Below are positions 1-7,268 of a DNA stretch of 9,389 nt, piece after piece. The position numbers and the translations under genes are program-made. The notes under the pieces are model-generated. The model made no database searches and was not told the DNA's origin. It saw only the letters and a list, made by a program, of their open reading frames with translations. The stretch is from Thermodesulfatator sp. Lineage in GTDB: Bacteria; Desulfobacterota; Thermodesulfobacteria; Thermodesulfobacteriales; Thermodesulfobacteriaceae. The stretch is taken from assembly GCA_027036915.1 (NCBI GenBank), contig JALWCD010000126.1:1-9389 (forward strand), read 5' to 3'. Every line of letters begins with the position of its first letter. Position 1 is the first letter of the stretch.

Positions 1-277
1 CTCTGGGCGGCCCGGATGGCCCGCTCGCACCCTGCCCAATACCCTGAGCGTTTCCTTCCCCGGGCTTTCCGGAGCGGAAATCCTTTTAAAAACCCCGGGG
101 CTTTGCGCTTCCACCGGATCCGCCTGCCACGACCGCAAAGAGGCCCTCTCCCATGTGCTTTCCGCCATGGGAGTGCCGCCGGAGGTGGCCCGGGGGACCG
201 TGAGATTTTCCCTGGGCCGGTTTACCACCCCGGATGAAATCGAAAAAGCGCTTGCCATTTTGAGGGAGGGCCTTTGA
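1..277 (+). CDS. Cysteine desulfurase (NifS/IscS-like), C-terminal part only
   Basis: This is the 3' end of a pyridoxal-phosphate enzyme that removes sulfur from L-cysteine as a protein persulfide for Fe-S clusters and other sulfur-containing cofactors in the cytoplasm. The first complete codon starts at base 2; 91 residues and a TGA stop are visible. The key evidence is the motif STGSACHD (visible residues 38-45), where the Cys after GSA matches the catalytic, persulfide-carrying Cys of NifS/IscS proteins. It is followed by the family's usual tail: a helix (HVLSAMGVPPEVARGT), then VRFSLGRFTTPDEIEKA. The N-terminal PLP-binding part, including the Schiff-base Lys, lies outside the window. Its stop overlaps the next gene's TTG start (TTGA, 274-277), which suggests translational coupling. 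I cannot tell a housekeeping IscS-type enzyme from a specialised one on this fragment. Confidence 0.93.
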   Translation, partial: SGRPGWPARTLPNTLSVSFPGLSGAEILLKTPGLCASTGSACHDRKEALSHVLSAMGVPPEVARGTVRFSLGRFTTPDEIEKALAILREGL

Positions 278-1131
278 GGGAAGCTCTCTATCTACCCTGG
301 CCTCTGGATCTGGGGGAGGAGGTTCGGGAAAGGATTTTTCTTCCGGGCTCCAACCTGGTTTACGACTTCCATGGCGATCCCTGCCGGGCCGAACTGGTCA
401 TCACCATGGAGGGCAATCAGTTCATGGTCATCCCGGCCCTGCTTCGGGCCTTTTTCGAGTCTCTCGGACGGCGGATCCCGGTCTTCTACGTGACCCTGCC
501 CCCGCCCCGTTTCAAACCCCTCATCGAGGGGCAGCCCCTGGCCATCGGGAACCTGATCCTTTCCGTGACTCCTCAGGTGGTCATGGGGCCTCCGGAATTC
601 ATGAAGCCGCTTTACGAAAGAGGACTGATAGAGGAGCCCCGGACCTTCGTGCGGAATCAGGGCGTGGTCCTGGTGGTGCCCAGAGGCAATCCTAAAGGGA
701 TCTCCGGCCCGGAAGACCTCCTGCGCTCGGACATCCGTATAGCCCTTTCGAACCCCGAAACGGAAGTCAACTCCTACCGGACCTATCTTTCGGCCCTCTC
801 CAAAGTGCCCGGTCTGAAGGAGAAAATCGAAAGGGAGGCCCTTACCAGCCGGTTCATTCATCATCGGGAGGTGCCGGCCATGATCTATTACGGCCTGGCC
901 GACGTGGCTCCCCTTTACTACCATTTCGCCCTCTACTATCGAAATCCCGAGTTTTTCGCTGAGCCCCTTTTTGACTATGTAGAGTTCCGGGAGGGCCGGG
1001 AGATCCGAAACGAGTACCAGGTGGCTCTTGTGCGGAAGGCCACCTTTCGGGAGGCGGCCCGGGCCTTTCGGGACTTCCTTTTTACGAAGACCGCTTGCCA
1101 AATTTACGCCCGCTACGGATTTGAGCCGTGA
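274..1131 (+). CDS. ModA-like substrate-binding domain protein without signal peptide
   Basis: This 285-residue protein has the look of a type-2 periplasmic-binding fold, closest to molybdate/tungstate (ModA-like) or generic family-1 solute-binding proteins. Visible matches are GNQFMV (47-52) at the first lobe; VVLVVPRGNPKGISGPEDL (131-149) followed by IRIALSNPETE (154-164), the hinge region of ModA-type proteins; YYGLADVAPLYYH (205-217), like the family's G-x-AD-x-G-x-x-YY; and a closing FRDFLFTKTACQIYARYGF. These proteins are normally exported, but this one starts MREALYLPWPLDLGEE with no hydrophobic segment. An in-frame stop at 235-237, with no ATG, GTG or TTG before 274, rules out a longer N-terminus. 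The TTG start is preceded by AGGGAGGG (263-270). It lies between a cysteine desulfurase and nagZ, with 4-nt overlaps on both sides. The ligand is unknown; a cytoplasmic sensor or oxyanion-binding role is only a guess. Confidence 0.75.
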   Translation: MREALYLPWPLDLGEEVRERIFLPGSNLVYDFHGDPCRAELVITMEGNQFMVIPALLRAFFESLGRRIPVFYVTLPPPRFKPLIEGQPLAIGNLILSVTPQVVMGPPEFMKPLYERGLIEEPRTFVRNQGVVLVVPRGNPKGISGPEDLLRSDIRIALSNPETEVNSYRTYLSALSKVPGLKEKIEREALTSRFIHHREVPAMIYYGLADVAPLYYHFALYYRNPEFFAEPLFDYVEFREGREIRNEYQVALVRKATFREAARAFRDFLFTKTACQIYARYGFEP

Positions 1132-2102
1132 TCCGGAGGCTGGCGGAGTTTTCCGTTCTTTCCCCTTCGGGGCCGGAACTCTCCCCGGAAGAACGCGAGA
1201 TCATCAGGGATCTGCGTCTCCGGCATTTCATTCTGTTTAAACGCCATTTCGTGGAGGCCGAGCAGGTCAGGAGACTTATTGAAGAATTGAAGATACCCTT
1301 TGAGGAGGTTTCGGAGGGACGGGGCCTTTTGATGGTGGATCAGGAGGGTGGAAGGGTTCAGAGGATCGGTCCCCCTCTGGCTCCGGAGTTTCCCGGGCCC
1401 CTTTCCGTGGCCCGCAGGGGACCGGAGGCCGTGGAGAACCTCTCGCGAGAGTTGGCACGTTCGGTCAAGGCCTGGGGGCTTCATGTGAATCTGGCTCCGG
1501 TTCTCGATCTGGCCGGAGAGGAGGCCCCGGATTTCCTGCGCGGCCGCACCCTGGGAGAGGATCCCCTTGAGGTGGCCCGACTGGGACGGATCTTCATCCG
1601 GGCGCACCTTGAAGAAAGGGTCTTCCCCTGCGCCAAACATTTTCCCGGCCTCGGCGGGGTGGAGACCGATCCCCACCGAGGGCTTCCGGTGGTAAAGGAG
1701 CTCTCGGAAAAGGCCCTTAAGCCGTTTCGGGAAGCGATCTCCGGCGGGGTACCCTTTGTGATGACCACCCATCTGGTGGTCCGAAAGCTTTCGGAAAGAC
1801 CGGTTACCTTTTCCGAAGAGGTGGTTCGGCTTCTACGAAGGGACCTGGGCTTCGATGGGCCGGTGCTTACCGATGATCTGGCCATGGAGGCCCTTAAGGA
1901 ATACGACCTTCCGGAAAGGTTTCTTTACGCCCTGCTTTCCGGGCACACGCTGTGGCTCTACTGCGGTTCCCTCACGGAGGCCGTGGAGGCCCTGCTGGAA
2001 CTGGCCCGGGAGGCGGCCCGAAGTCGGGTTCTCCAGGAGAGAATGGCGGAGGCCGCGGGTGTTTTGAAGGGGTTCTGGCTTAAAGCCAAAAATTCGTTAT
2101 AA
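1128..2102 (+). CDS. nagZ: Beta-N-acetylhexosaminidase, glycoside hydrolase family 3 (NagZ-type)
   Basis: NagZ removes N-acetylglucosamine from anhydro-muropeptides in the cytoplasm during cell-wall recycling. The 324-residue single-domain length fits the short NagZ form. Motifs in order: LLMVDQEGGRVQRI (67-80), the family's D-QEGGRVQR substrate loop; NLAPVLDL (121-128); GRTLGEDPLEVA (139-150); KHFPGLG (170-176); TDPHRGLPVV (180-189), where H183 corresponds to the unusual general acid/base His of NagZ enzymes; and GFDGPVLTDDLAMEAL (241-256), where D249 is the expected nucleophile. The GTG start at 1128 overlaps the upstream stop (GTGA), and only a weak Shine-Dalgarno is visible, so translation is probably coupled. 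A later ATG at 1332 would delete the first strand of the barrel. The C-terminal segment (257-285) is less typical than the rest. Other GH3 hexosaminidase specificities cannot be excluded. Confidence 0.9.
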   Translation: MIRRLAEFSVLSPSGPELSPEEREIIRDLRLRHFILFKRHFVEAEQVRRLIEELKIPFEEVSEGRGLLMVDQEGGRVQRIGPPLAPEFPGPLSVARRGPEAVENLSRELARSVKAWGLHVNLAPVLDLAGEEAPDFLRGRTLGEDPLEVARLGRIFIRAHLEERVFPCAKHFPGLGGVETDPHRGLPVVKELSEKALKPFREAISGGVPFVMTTHLVVRKLSERPVTFSEEVVRLLRRDLGFDGPVLTDDLAMEALKEYDLPERFLYALLSGHTLWLYCGSLTEAVEALLELAREAARSRVLQERMAEAAGVLKGFWLKAKNSL

Positions 2103-2103
2103 T
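2073..2103 (+). promoter_or_regulatory. Candidate sigma-70-type promoter at the end of nagZ, ahead of ppiD
   Basis: A perfect -10 hexamer TATAAT sits at 2098-2103 and overlaps the nagZ stop codon. The surrounding stretch is locally AT-rich, unlike the rest of the window. A start near 2110 would leave a leader of about 20 nt carrying the ppiD ribosome binding site. The -35 region is poor: TTCTGG (2073-2078) needs a 19-nt spacer and CTGGCT (2075-2080) a 17-nt spacer, and there is no extended -10 TG. The only intergenic gap in the window follows it, which supports the call. Confidence 0.4.
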
Positions 2104-2116
2104 AGGCCGACCCCAG

Positions 2117-2125
2117 GGAAGGAGG
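2117..2125 (+). promoter_or_regulatory. Strong ribosome binding site for ppiD
   Basis: GGAAGGAGG lies 5 nt before the ATG at 2131. It is the strongest Shine-Dalgarno in the window and sits in the one real intergenic gap (2103-2130), so ppiD can be initiated independently of nagZ translation. Confidence 0.75.
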
Positions 2126-2130
2126 CCGAG

Positions 2131-4002
2131 ATGCTGGATTTCCTGCGCAAAGGGGCCCAGTCCACCGCGGTCAAGATCCTTTTCGGAATCATCATCATCG
2201 TCTTCGTCTTCTGGGGTGTGGGGACTTTCCGGGCCTCACGGGTGGATCTCCTGGCTCGGGTCAACGGCCAGCCCATCACGGTCAAGGAATACCAGGCCCT
2301 CTACGAGTTCCGGTATCGTCAACTGCGTCAGATGTTTGGCGACCAGGTGAACGAAGAGTTCCTGAAAGGGCTTCATTTCCGGGAGCAGGTCCTGGAGGAG
2401 CTGGTGAAACGTCGTTTGCTGGAGGAGGCCGCCGAAAGGCTCGGGCTGATGGTCCATCCCCGGGAGATTCAGTGGGCCATCGCCCAGTTTCCGGCTTTCC
2501 AGGAAGGAGGGCGTTTCAGTTTCCGGCGCTACCGCGCGGTGCTGCGGGAGATGGGGCTTCTGCCCAGAGACTTTGAGGAGAGCGTGAAGGCCGATTTGCT
2601 TGAGGCCCGCATAAGACATTTCCTCACCGCGACCATCTTTGCTCCCGAGACGGAAGTCCGCGAACGCTATGCCTTTGAGAACCAGGTCCTCCGGGTGGCT
2701 TACGCCGCTCTCCCTTACACCCTCTGCGAAAAGGAGGTGAAGGTTTCGGAGAAAGAACTCCGGGATTTCTATCAGAAAAACCGGGATAAATACCGGAAGG
2801 AGCCCCGCATAAAGGTGGCCTATGTTTTCTTTCCATATCGGGACTACCGCGGGAAGCTTCAGGTCTCAGAAGAGGAGTTGCGTAACTACTACGAGGTCGA
2901 GAAGGATCGTTTCTTTGAACCCGAACGTCGTAAGGTCCGGATGATCCTTCTCAAGGCCGAGCCCGGAAAAAAGCAGGCCACCCTGAAAAAGGCCGAAAAT
3001 CTGGTCCGGAAGATCAAGGGAGTCAAGGATTTTTCCGTCCTGGCCCGTAAGTATTCTCAGGACGAGGCCACGGCGGAGAGCGGGGGAGACCTGGGCCTCA
3101 TAAAAGCCGGGGAACTCTTTGAGGCCGCGGATCAGGCCATCTTTTCCGCGAAGGAAGGTGCGGTGCTGGGGCCCATTGAGGGCCCAGAGGGTTACTATAT
3201 CTTCCTGGTGGAAAAGATTCTTCCGGCCGGGGCCAGGCCCTTTGAGGAAGTCAAGGACCAACTACGCGAGGAGCTCCTGCGTCGCAGGGCCCGGGAGGCG
3301 GCCTATGAGGCCGCGGACGAACTTTATCAGAAGGCCGTCCTTTCCGGAAGTCTAGCCCGGGCCGCGGCCCGCGAGGATCTCAAGCTCAGGCGGGCGACTT
3401 TCGGTCGCCGGAATCCGGCCGCTCCCTTCGACCGCAGGGAGCTTCTGGAGGCCGTCTTTTCCCTGGAGGAAGGGGAGATTTCAGCTCCCCTTGAGACCGA
3501 GGAGGGGGTGATCCTCTTTCAGGTGGAGAAGAAGGAGCCGGCGCAGATCAAAAGCTTCGAGGAGGCCCGGAAGGAAGTGCTTCGGGATCTCCGGCGACAG
3601 AAGGGGGCGGAACGCTGTCGGGAACGTGCCCGGAAGATCCTCGAGGAGGTCCGCCAGGCGAAAAAACCCGGGAAGATCCTCCTGCATCGAGGGTTAAAGC
3701 TCACCGAAAAGACCCTCAGGCGGAAGGAACTCCTTACCGGCGGACTTCCCCAGGTAGTGGCCCGGGCGCTCGGAGGAAGGATGGATAAAGGCTTCCTCTC
3801 CGAGCCGGCCTGCGACTCTGAGAGCTGTTACCTGGTTGAGGTCAGGGAGGTTCGAGCGGCGGATTTCTCGGACTGGGAAAAGGAAAGAGAGATCCTTTTC
3901 CACGTGCTCACCCAGCAGAAACGAGCCGCTTATTACCAGGCCTGGTATCAGAACCTTCGGCAGAAGGCCGAGGTAAAAATCCTTAAGGAGTGGCCGAAAT
4001 AA
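2131..4002 (+). CDS. ppiD: Membrane-anchored SurA/PpiD-like peptidyl-prolyl isomerase-family chaperone
   Basis: A 623-residue protein with the PpiD layout: a short cytoplasmic N-terminus with positive charges, one hydrophobic anchor at about 14-33, then a large periplasmic part. PpiD-type proteins help newly exported and outer-membrane proteins fold at the Sec translocon exit. Residues about 36-200 form the SurA-type N-terminal chaperone region ([12 protein letters not shown] at 44-55, then helices and PREIQ..I..FPAFQ). A parvulin (PpiC-type) domain spans about 265-365, with [13 protein letters not shown] (301-313) and SGGDLG (317-322). Degenerate parvulin-like segments follow at about 441-483 and 544-586, then a helical C-terminus. 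The parvulin active site lacks both signature histidines: M271 stands in VRMILLK and Y356 in GYYIFLV. This matches the catalytically weak PpiD type more than active SurA or PrsA. Two close cysteines (C561, C566) could form a disulfide. The stop overlaps carB by one base. Confidence 0.88.
   Translation: MLDFLRKGAQSTAVKILFGIIIIVFVFWGVGTFRASRVDLLARVNGQPITVKEYQALYEFRYRQLRQMFGDQVNEEFLKGLHFREQVLEELVKRRLLEEAAERLGLMVHPREIQWAIAQFPAFQEGGRFSFRRYRAVLREMGLLPRDFEESVKADLLEARIRHFLTATIFAPETEVRERYAFENQVLRVAYAALPYTLCEKEVKVSEKELRDFYQKNRDKYRKEPRIKVAYVFFPYRDYRGKLQVSEEELRNYYEVEKDRFFEPERRKVRMILLKAEPGKKQATLKKAENLVRKIKGVKDFSVLARKYSQDEATAESGGDLGLIKAGELFEAADQAIFSAKEGAVLGPIEGPEGYYIFLVEKILPAGARPFEEVKDQLREELLRRRAREAAYEAADELYQKAVLSGSLARAAAREDLKLRRATFGRRNPAAPFDRRELLEAVFSLEEGEISAPLETEEGVILFQVEKKEPAQIKSFEEARKEVLRDLRRQKGAERCRERARKILEEVRQAKKPGKILLHRGLKLTEKTLRRKELLTGGLPQVVARALGGRMDKGFLSEPACDSESCYLVEVREVRAADFSDWEKEREILFHVLTQQKRAAYYQAWYQNLRQKAEVKILKEWPK
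3985..3990 (+). promoter_or_regulatory. Ribosome binding site that sets the carB start at ATG 4002
   Basis: AAGGAG at 3985-3990 lies 11 nt before ATG 4002-4004. The frame also has a GTG at 3990, which would give four extra residues, but the Shine-Dalgarno overlaps that codon and cannot serve it. The ATG gives [14 protein letters not shown], which matches the usual CarB N-terminus. Confidence 0.7.
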
Positions 4003-7000
4003 TGCCCAGACGTACCGATATTCAGAAGATCCTCATCATCGGTTCCGGGCCCATCGTCATCGGGCAGGCCTGCGAGTTCGACTACTCCGGCACCCAGGCG
4101 GTCAAGGCCCTCCGGGAAGAGGGTTACGAGGTGGTGCTGGTGAACTCCAATCCGGCCACCATCATGACCGACCCGGAGATGGCCCACCGCACCTACATCG
4201 AGCCCCTGACCCCGGAGGTCCTGACCGAGATCATCAAAGAGGAACGTCCGGACGCCCTGCTGCCCACCCTGGGAGGGCAGACCGGGCTGAATCTGGCCTT
4301 TGAGCTGGCCCGCCGGGGGGTGCTCGAACGCTACGGGGTGGAGTTGCTCGCGGCCAAGGCCGAGGTCATCGAGAAGGCCGAGGACCGGGAGAAGTTCCGG
4401 GCGGCCATGGAGCGTATCGGCCTCAAGGTTCCTAAAAGCGAGATCGTGCGGAGTCTTTCCGAGGCCGAGGCCGCGGCCCGGCGTATCGGGTTTCCCATCA
4501 TCGTGCGCCCCAGCTTCACCCTGGGGGGAACCGGGGGCGGAGTGGCCTACAACATCGAGGAATTGCGCGAGATCGTGGAACAGGGCCTTGAGCTTTCTCT
4601 GATCCATCAGGTGATGCTTGAGGAGTCGGTCCTCGGCTGGAAGGAATTTGAGCTTGAGGTCATGCGCGATCGCAAGGACTCGGTGGTTATCATCTGCTCC
4701 ATCGAAAACTTCGACCCCATGGGGGTTCACACCGGGGATTCCATCACCGTGGCCCCGGCCCAGACGCTTACCGATCGTGAGTACCAGCGCATGCGGACTG
4801 CGGCCATCGCGGTCATCCGGGAGATCGGGGTGGAGACCGGGGGCTCGAACATCCAGTTCGCCATCCATCCGGAGACCGGGGAGATGGTGGTCATCGAGAT
4901 GAACCCCCGGGTCTCACGTTCCTCGGCCCTGGCCTCGAAGGCCACCGGCTTTCCCATCGCCAAGATCGCGGCCAAACTCGCCGTGGGCTACACCCTGGAC
5001 GAGCTTCCCAACGACATCACCCGCGAGACCAAGGCCGCCTTCGAGCCCACCATCGACTACGTGGTGGTGAAGTGTCCGCGGTTCACCTTCGAGAAGTTCC
5101 CGGAGACCAAAGACGAGATCACCACCTCCATGCGCTCGGTGGGCGAGACCATGGCCATCGGGCGCACCTTCAAGGAGGCCCTGCAGAAGGCCCTGCGGGG
5201 CCTGGAGATCGGGCGCTTCGGTTTCGGAGCCGACGGAAAGAGCCCCTCGGACCGGGGCGAGACCCTGCCGCGGGAGCTCATCGTGGAGAAGCTCGCCCGC
5301 CCGAACAGCCAGCGCATCTTCTTCCTGCGTGAGGCCCTGCGGGCCGGTTTTTCCGTGGACGAGATCCACGAGCTGACCCGGATCGATCGCTGGTTCCTCT
5401 GGCAGATGGCCGAGATCCTGGAGCTCGAAGACCGCGTGAAGGGGAAAGGGCTTTCCGGGCTTCCGGAGGAGGTCTTTAGGGAGCTCAAACAGGCCGGTTT
5501 TTCCGACCGTCAGATCGCTTTCCTTACCGGGGCGAACGAGGCGGAGGTTCGGGAGAGGCGGAAAGCCCTGGGGATAAGGCCCACCTATAAACTGGTTGAC
5601 ACCTGTGCCGCGGAGTTTGAGGCCTACACCCCTTACTACTATTCCACCTACGAGGTGGAAAACGAGGCCCGGCCCTCGAAGAAACGCAAGGTCATGATCA
5701 TCGGCGGGGGGCCCAATCGGATAGGGCAGGGGATAGAGTTCGACTACTGCTGCGTGCATGCCTCCTTTGCCCTTCGCGAGCGGGGGATCGAGTCCATCAT
5801 GGTGAACTCCAATCCCGAGACCGTCTCCACGGACTACGACACCTCCGACCGCCTCTATTTCGAGCCCTTAACGCTCGAGGATGTGCTCAACATCTACGAG
5901 GAAGAAAAACCCGAGGGGGTGATCGTGCAGTTCGGGGGGCAGACGCCCCTCAATCTGGCCGTTCCCCTGGCTCAGGCCGGGGTGCCCATTCTGGGGACCT
6001 CCCCGGACAGTATCGACCGGGCCGAAGATCGGGAGCGGTTCGTGGAGCTGCTTGACAAGCTCGGTCTCAAGAAACCCCCGGCCGGCACGGCCTTCACCGT
6101 GGAGGAGGCCGTGGAGATCGCCTCCCGCATCGGGTATCCGGTGCTGGTCAGGCCCTCCTACGTGCTGGGTGGGCGGGCCATGCAGATCGTCTACTCCGAG
6201 GAGGAACTGCGCCACTACATGGCCACCGCCGCCGAGATCAATCCGGAGCACCCGGTTCTCATCGACAAATTCCTGGAGGACGCCACCGAGGTGGACGTGG
6301 ACGCCATCTCCGACGGTGAGATCACGGTGGTGGCCGGGATCATGGAACACATCGAGGAGGCCGGGGTGCACTCCGGGGATTCGGCCTGCGTGCTGCCCCC
6401 GGTCCATATCCCGAAACCCCTCATAGAGGAGATCAAGGAGGCCACCCGGGCCCTGGCCCGGGAGCTTGAGGTGGTGGGTCTCATGAACGTCCAGTACGCC
6501 ATCAAGGACGGCGAGCTTTACGTGCTCGAGGTCAATCCCCGGGCCTCGCGGACGGTGCCCTTCGTTTCGAAGGCCATCGGGGTGCCGCTGGCGCGGCTGG
6601 CCACCTGGATCATGCTCGGGGAGAGTCTCAAAAGTCTGGGGTTCACCAGGGAGATCGAACCCAAACATCTTTCGGTCAAGGAGGCCGTGTTCCCCTTCCG
6701 GCGTTTCCCCGGGGTGGATGTCATGCTCGGGCCGGAGATGAAGTCCACGGGAGAGGTCATGGGCATTGATCGGGATTTCCCTCTGGCCTATGCCAAGGCC
6801 CAGTTTGCGGCCGGGATGCGTCTGCCCACCTCGGGGCGGGTTTTTATCTCGGTTCGCGATCGGGACAAGGACAAGGTGGTCTCGGTGGCCCAGACCCTGG
6901 CGGAGTGCGGCTTTGAACTGCTGGCCACCCGGGGCACAGCGGAGTATCTCAAGAATTGCGGACTTTCGGCCCGGGTGGTGCCCAAGATCTCCGAGGGCCT

Positions 7001-7268
7001 CCGGCCGAACGCCGTGGATCTTCTCAAAAACGGGGACATTCACTTAGTCATAAACACCGCCGAGGGCAAGGTCAGCCGGGAGGACGCCTATCTCATCCGG
7101 CGCTACGCCATGGAGCTCGACATCCCCTACGCCACCACCATCTCCGGGGCCCGGGCCATGGCCTGCGCCATAAGACGTCTCAGGGAGGCGGCCTTTGGCG
7201 TGCGGCCGCTCCAGGATTACTACCGGGAGATCCCGGATTCCTATTACCTCAAGCGGGGGATTCTGTGA
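4002..7268 (+). CDS. carB: Carbamoyl-phosphate synthase, large (ammonia-using) subunit
   Basis: CarB makes carbamoyl phosphate from bicarbonate, ammonia and two ATP for pyrimidine and arginine synthesis; the small subunit CarA normally supplies ammonia from glutamine. From ATG 4002 it has 1088 residues (E. coli 1073). The two ancient duplicated halves are clear: [10 protein letters not shown] (21-30) against [10 protein letters not shown] (576-585), [10 protein letters not shown] (90-99) against [10 protein letters not shown] (644-653), VRPSFTLGG (168-176) against VRPSYVLGG (716-724), and the metal/ATP motifs IEMNPRVSR (298-306) against LEVNPRASR (842-850). The oligomerisation region spans about 404-555. 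A C-terminal MGS-like regulatory domain (about 945-1060) keeps K956, T976, T979, K995 and N1018, aligned from memory with nucleotide-binding residues of the E. coli enzyme, but has A1020 where E. coli has a Thr. About 25 extra residues extend the C-terminus. No frameshift is seen. carA is not adjacent. Confidence 0.97.
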   Translation: MPRRTDIQKILIIGSGPIVIGQACEFDYSGTQAVKALREEGYEVVLVNSNPATIMTDPEMAHRTYIEPLTPEVLTEIIKEERPDALLPTLGGQTGLNLAFELARRGVLERYGVELLAAKAEVIEKAEDREKFRAAMERIGLKVPKSEIVRSLSEAEAAARRIGFPIIVRPSFTLGGTGGGVAYNIEELREIVEQGLELSLIHQVMLEESVLGWKEFELEVMRDRKDSVVIICSIENFDPMGVHTGDSITVAPAQTLTDREYQRMRTAAIAVIREIGVETGGSNIQFAIHPETGEMVVIEMNPRVSRSSALASKATGFPIAKIAAKLAVGYTLDELPNDITRETKAAFEPTIDYVVVKCPRFTFEKFPETKDEITTSMRSVGETMAIGRTFKEALQKALRGLEIGRFGFGADGKSPSDRGETLPRELIVEKLARPNSQRIFFLREALRAGFSVDEIHELTRIDRWFLWQMAEILELEDRVKGKGLSGLPEEVFRELKQAGFSDRQIAFLTGANEAEVRERRKALGIRPTYKLVDTCAAEFEAYTPYYYSTYEVENEARPSKKRKVMIIGGGPNRIGQGIEFDYCCVHASFALRERGIESIMVNSNPETVSTDYDTSDRLYFEPLTLEDVLNIYEEEKPEGVIVQFGGQTPLNLAVPLAQAGVPILGTSPDSIDRAEDRERFVELLDKLGLKKPPAGTAFTVEEAVEIASRIGYPVLVRPSYVLGGRAMQIVYSEEELRHYMATAAEINPEHPVLIDKFLEDATEVDVDAISDGEITVVAGIMEHIEEAGVHSGDSACVLPPVHIPKPLIEEIKEATRALARELEVVGLMNVQYAIKDGELYVLEVNPRASRTVPFVSKAIGVPLARLATWIMLGESLKSLGFTREIEPKHLSVKEAVFPFRRFPGVDVMLGPEMKSTGEVMGIDRDFPLAYAKAQFAAGMRLPTSGRVFISVRDRDKDKVVSVAQTLAECGFELLATRGTAEYLKNCGLSARVVPKISEGLRPNAVDLLKNGDIHLVINTAEGKVSREDAYLIRRYAMELDIPYATTISGARAMACAIRRLREAAFGVRPLQDYYREIPDSYYLKRGIL

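Noticed and set aside
16..237. Small + strand open frame of 73 codons
   Set aside because: It overlaps the cysteine desulfurase end in another frame. The STGSACHD and VRFSLGR motifs show which frame is real.
292..1101. Open frame of 269 codons on the - strand, opposite the solute-binding gene
   Set aside because: There is no recognisable motif, and the + strand frame has clear family matches and coupled overlaps.
2967..2973. Slippery heptamer A AAA AAG in the ppiD frame
   Set aside because: It is correctly phased, but the -1 frame ends after about 26 codons with no gene to join, so it is probably just a Lys-Lys pair. It serves as a caution for the cbiB site.
5596..5601. Perfect TTGACA -35 box inside carB (another at 6052-6057)
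   Set aside because: The -10 positions at 17-nt spacing (5619-5624 and 6075-6080) are GC-rich and unlike TATAAT.
5868..7043. Long open frame of 391 codons on the - strand, opposite carB (also 3948-4868 and 4914-5759)
   Set aside because: It lies opposite a certain carB. Its protein is rich in Gly, His, Pro and Asp with no recognisable domain, as expected from the complement of GC-rich codons.
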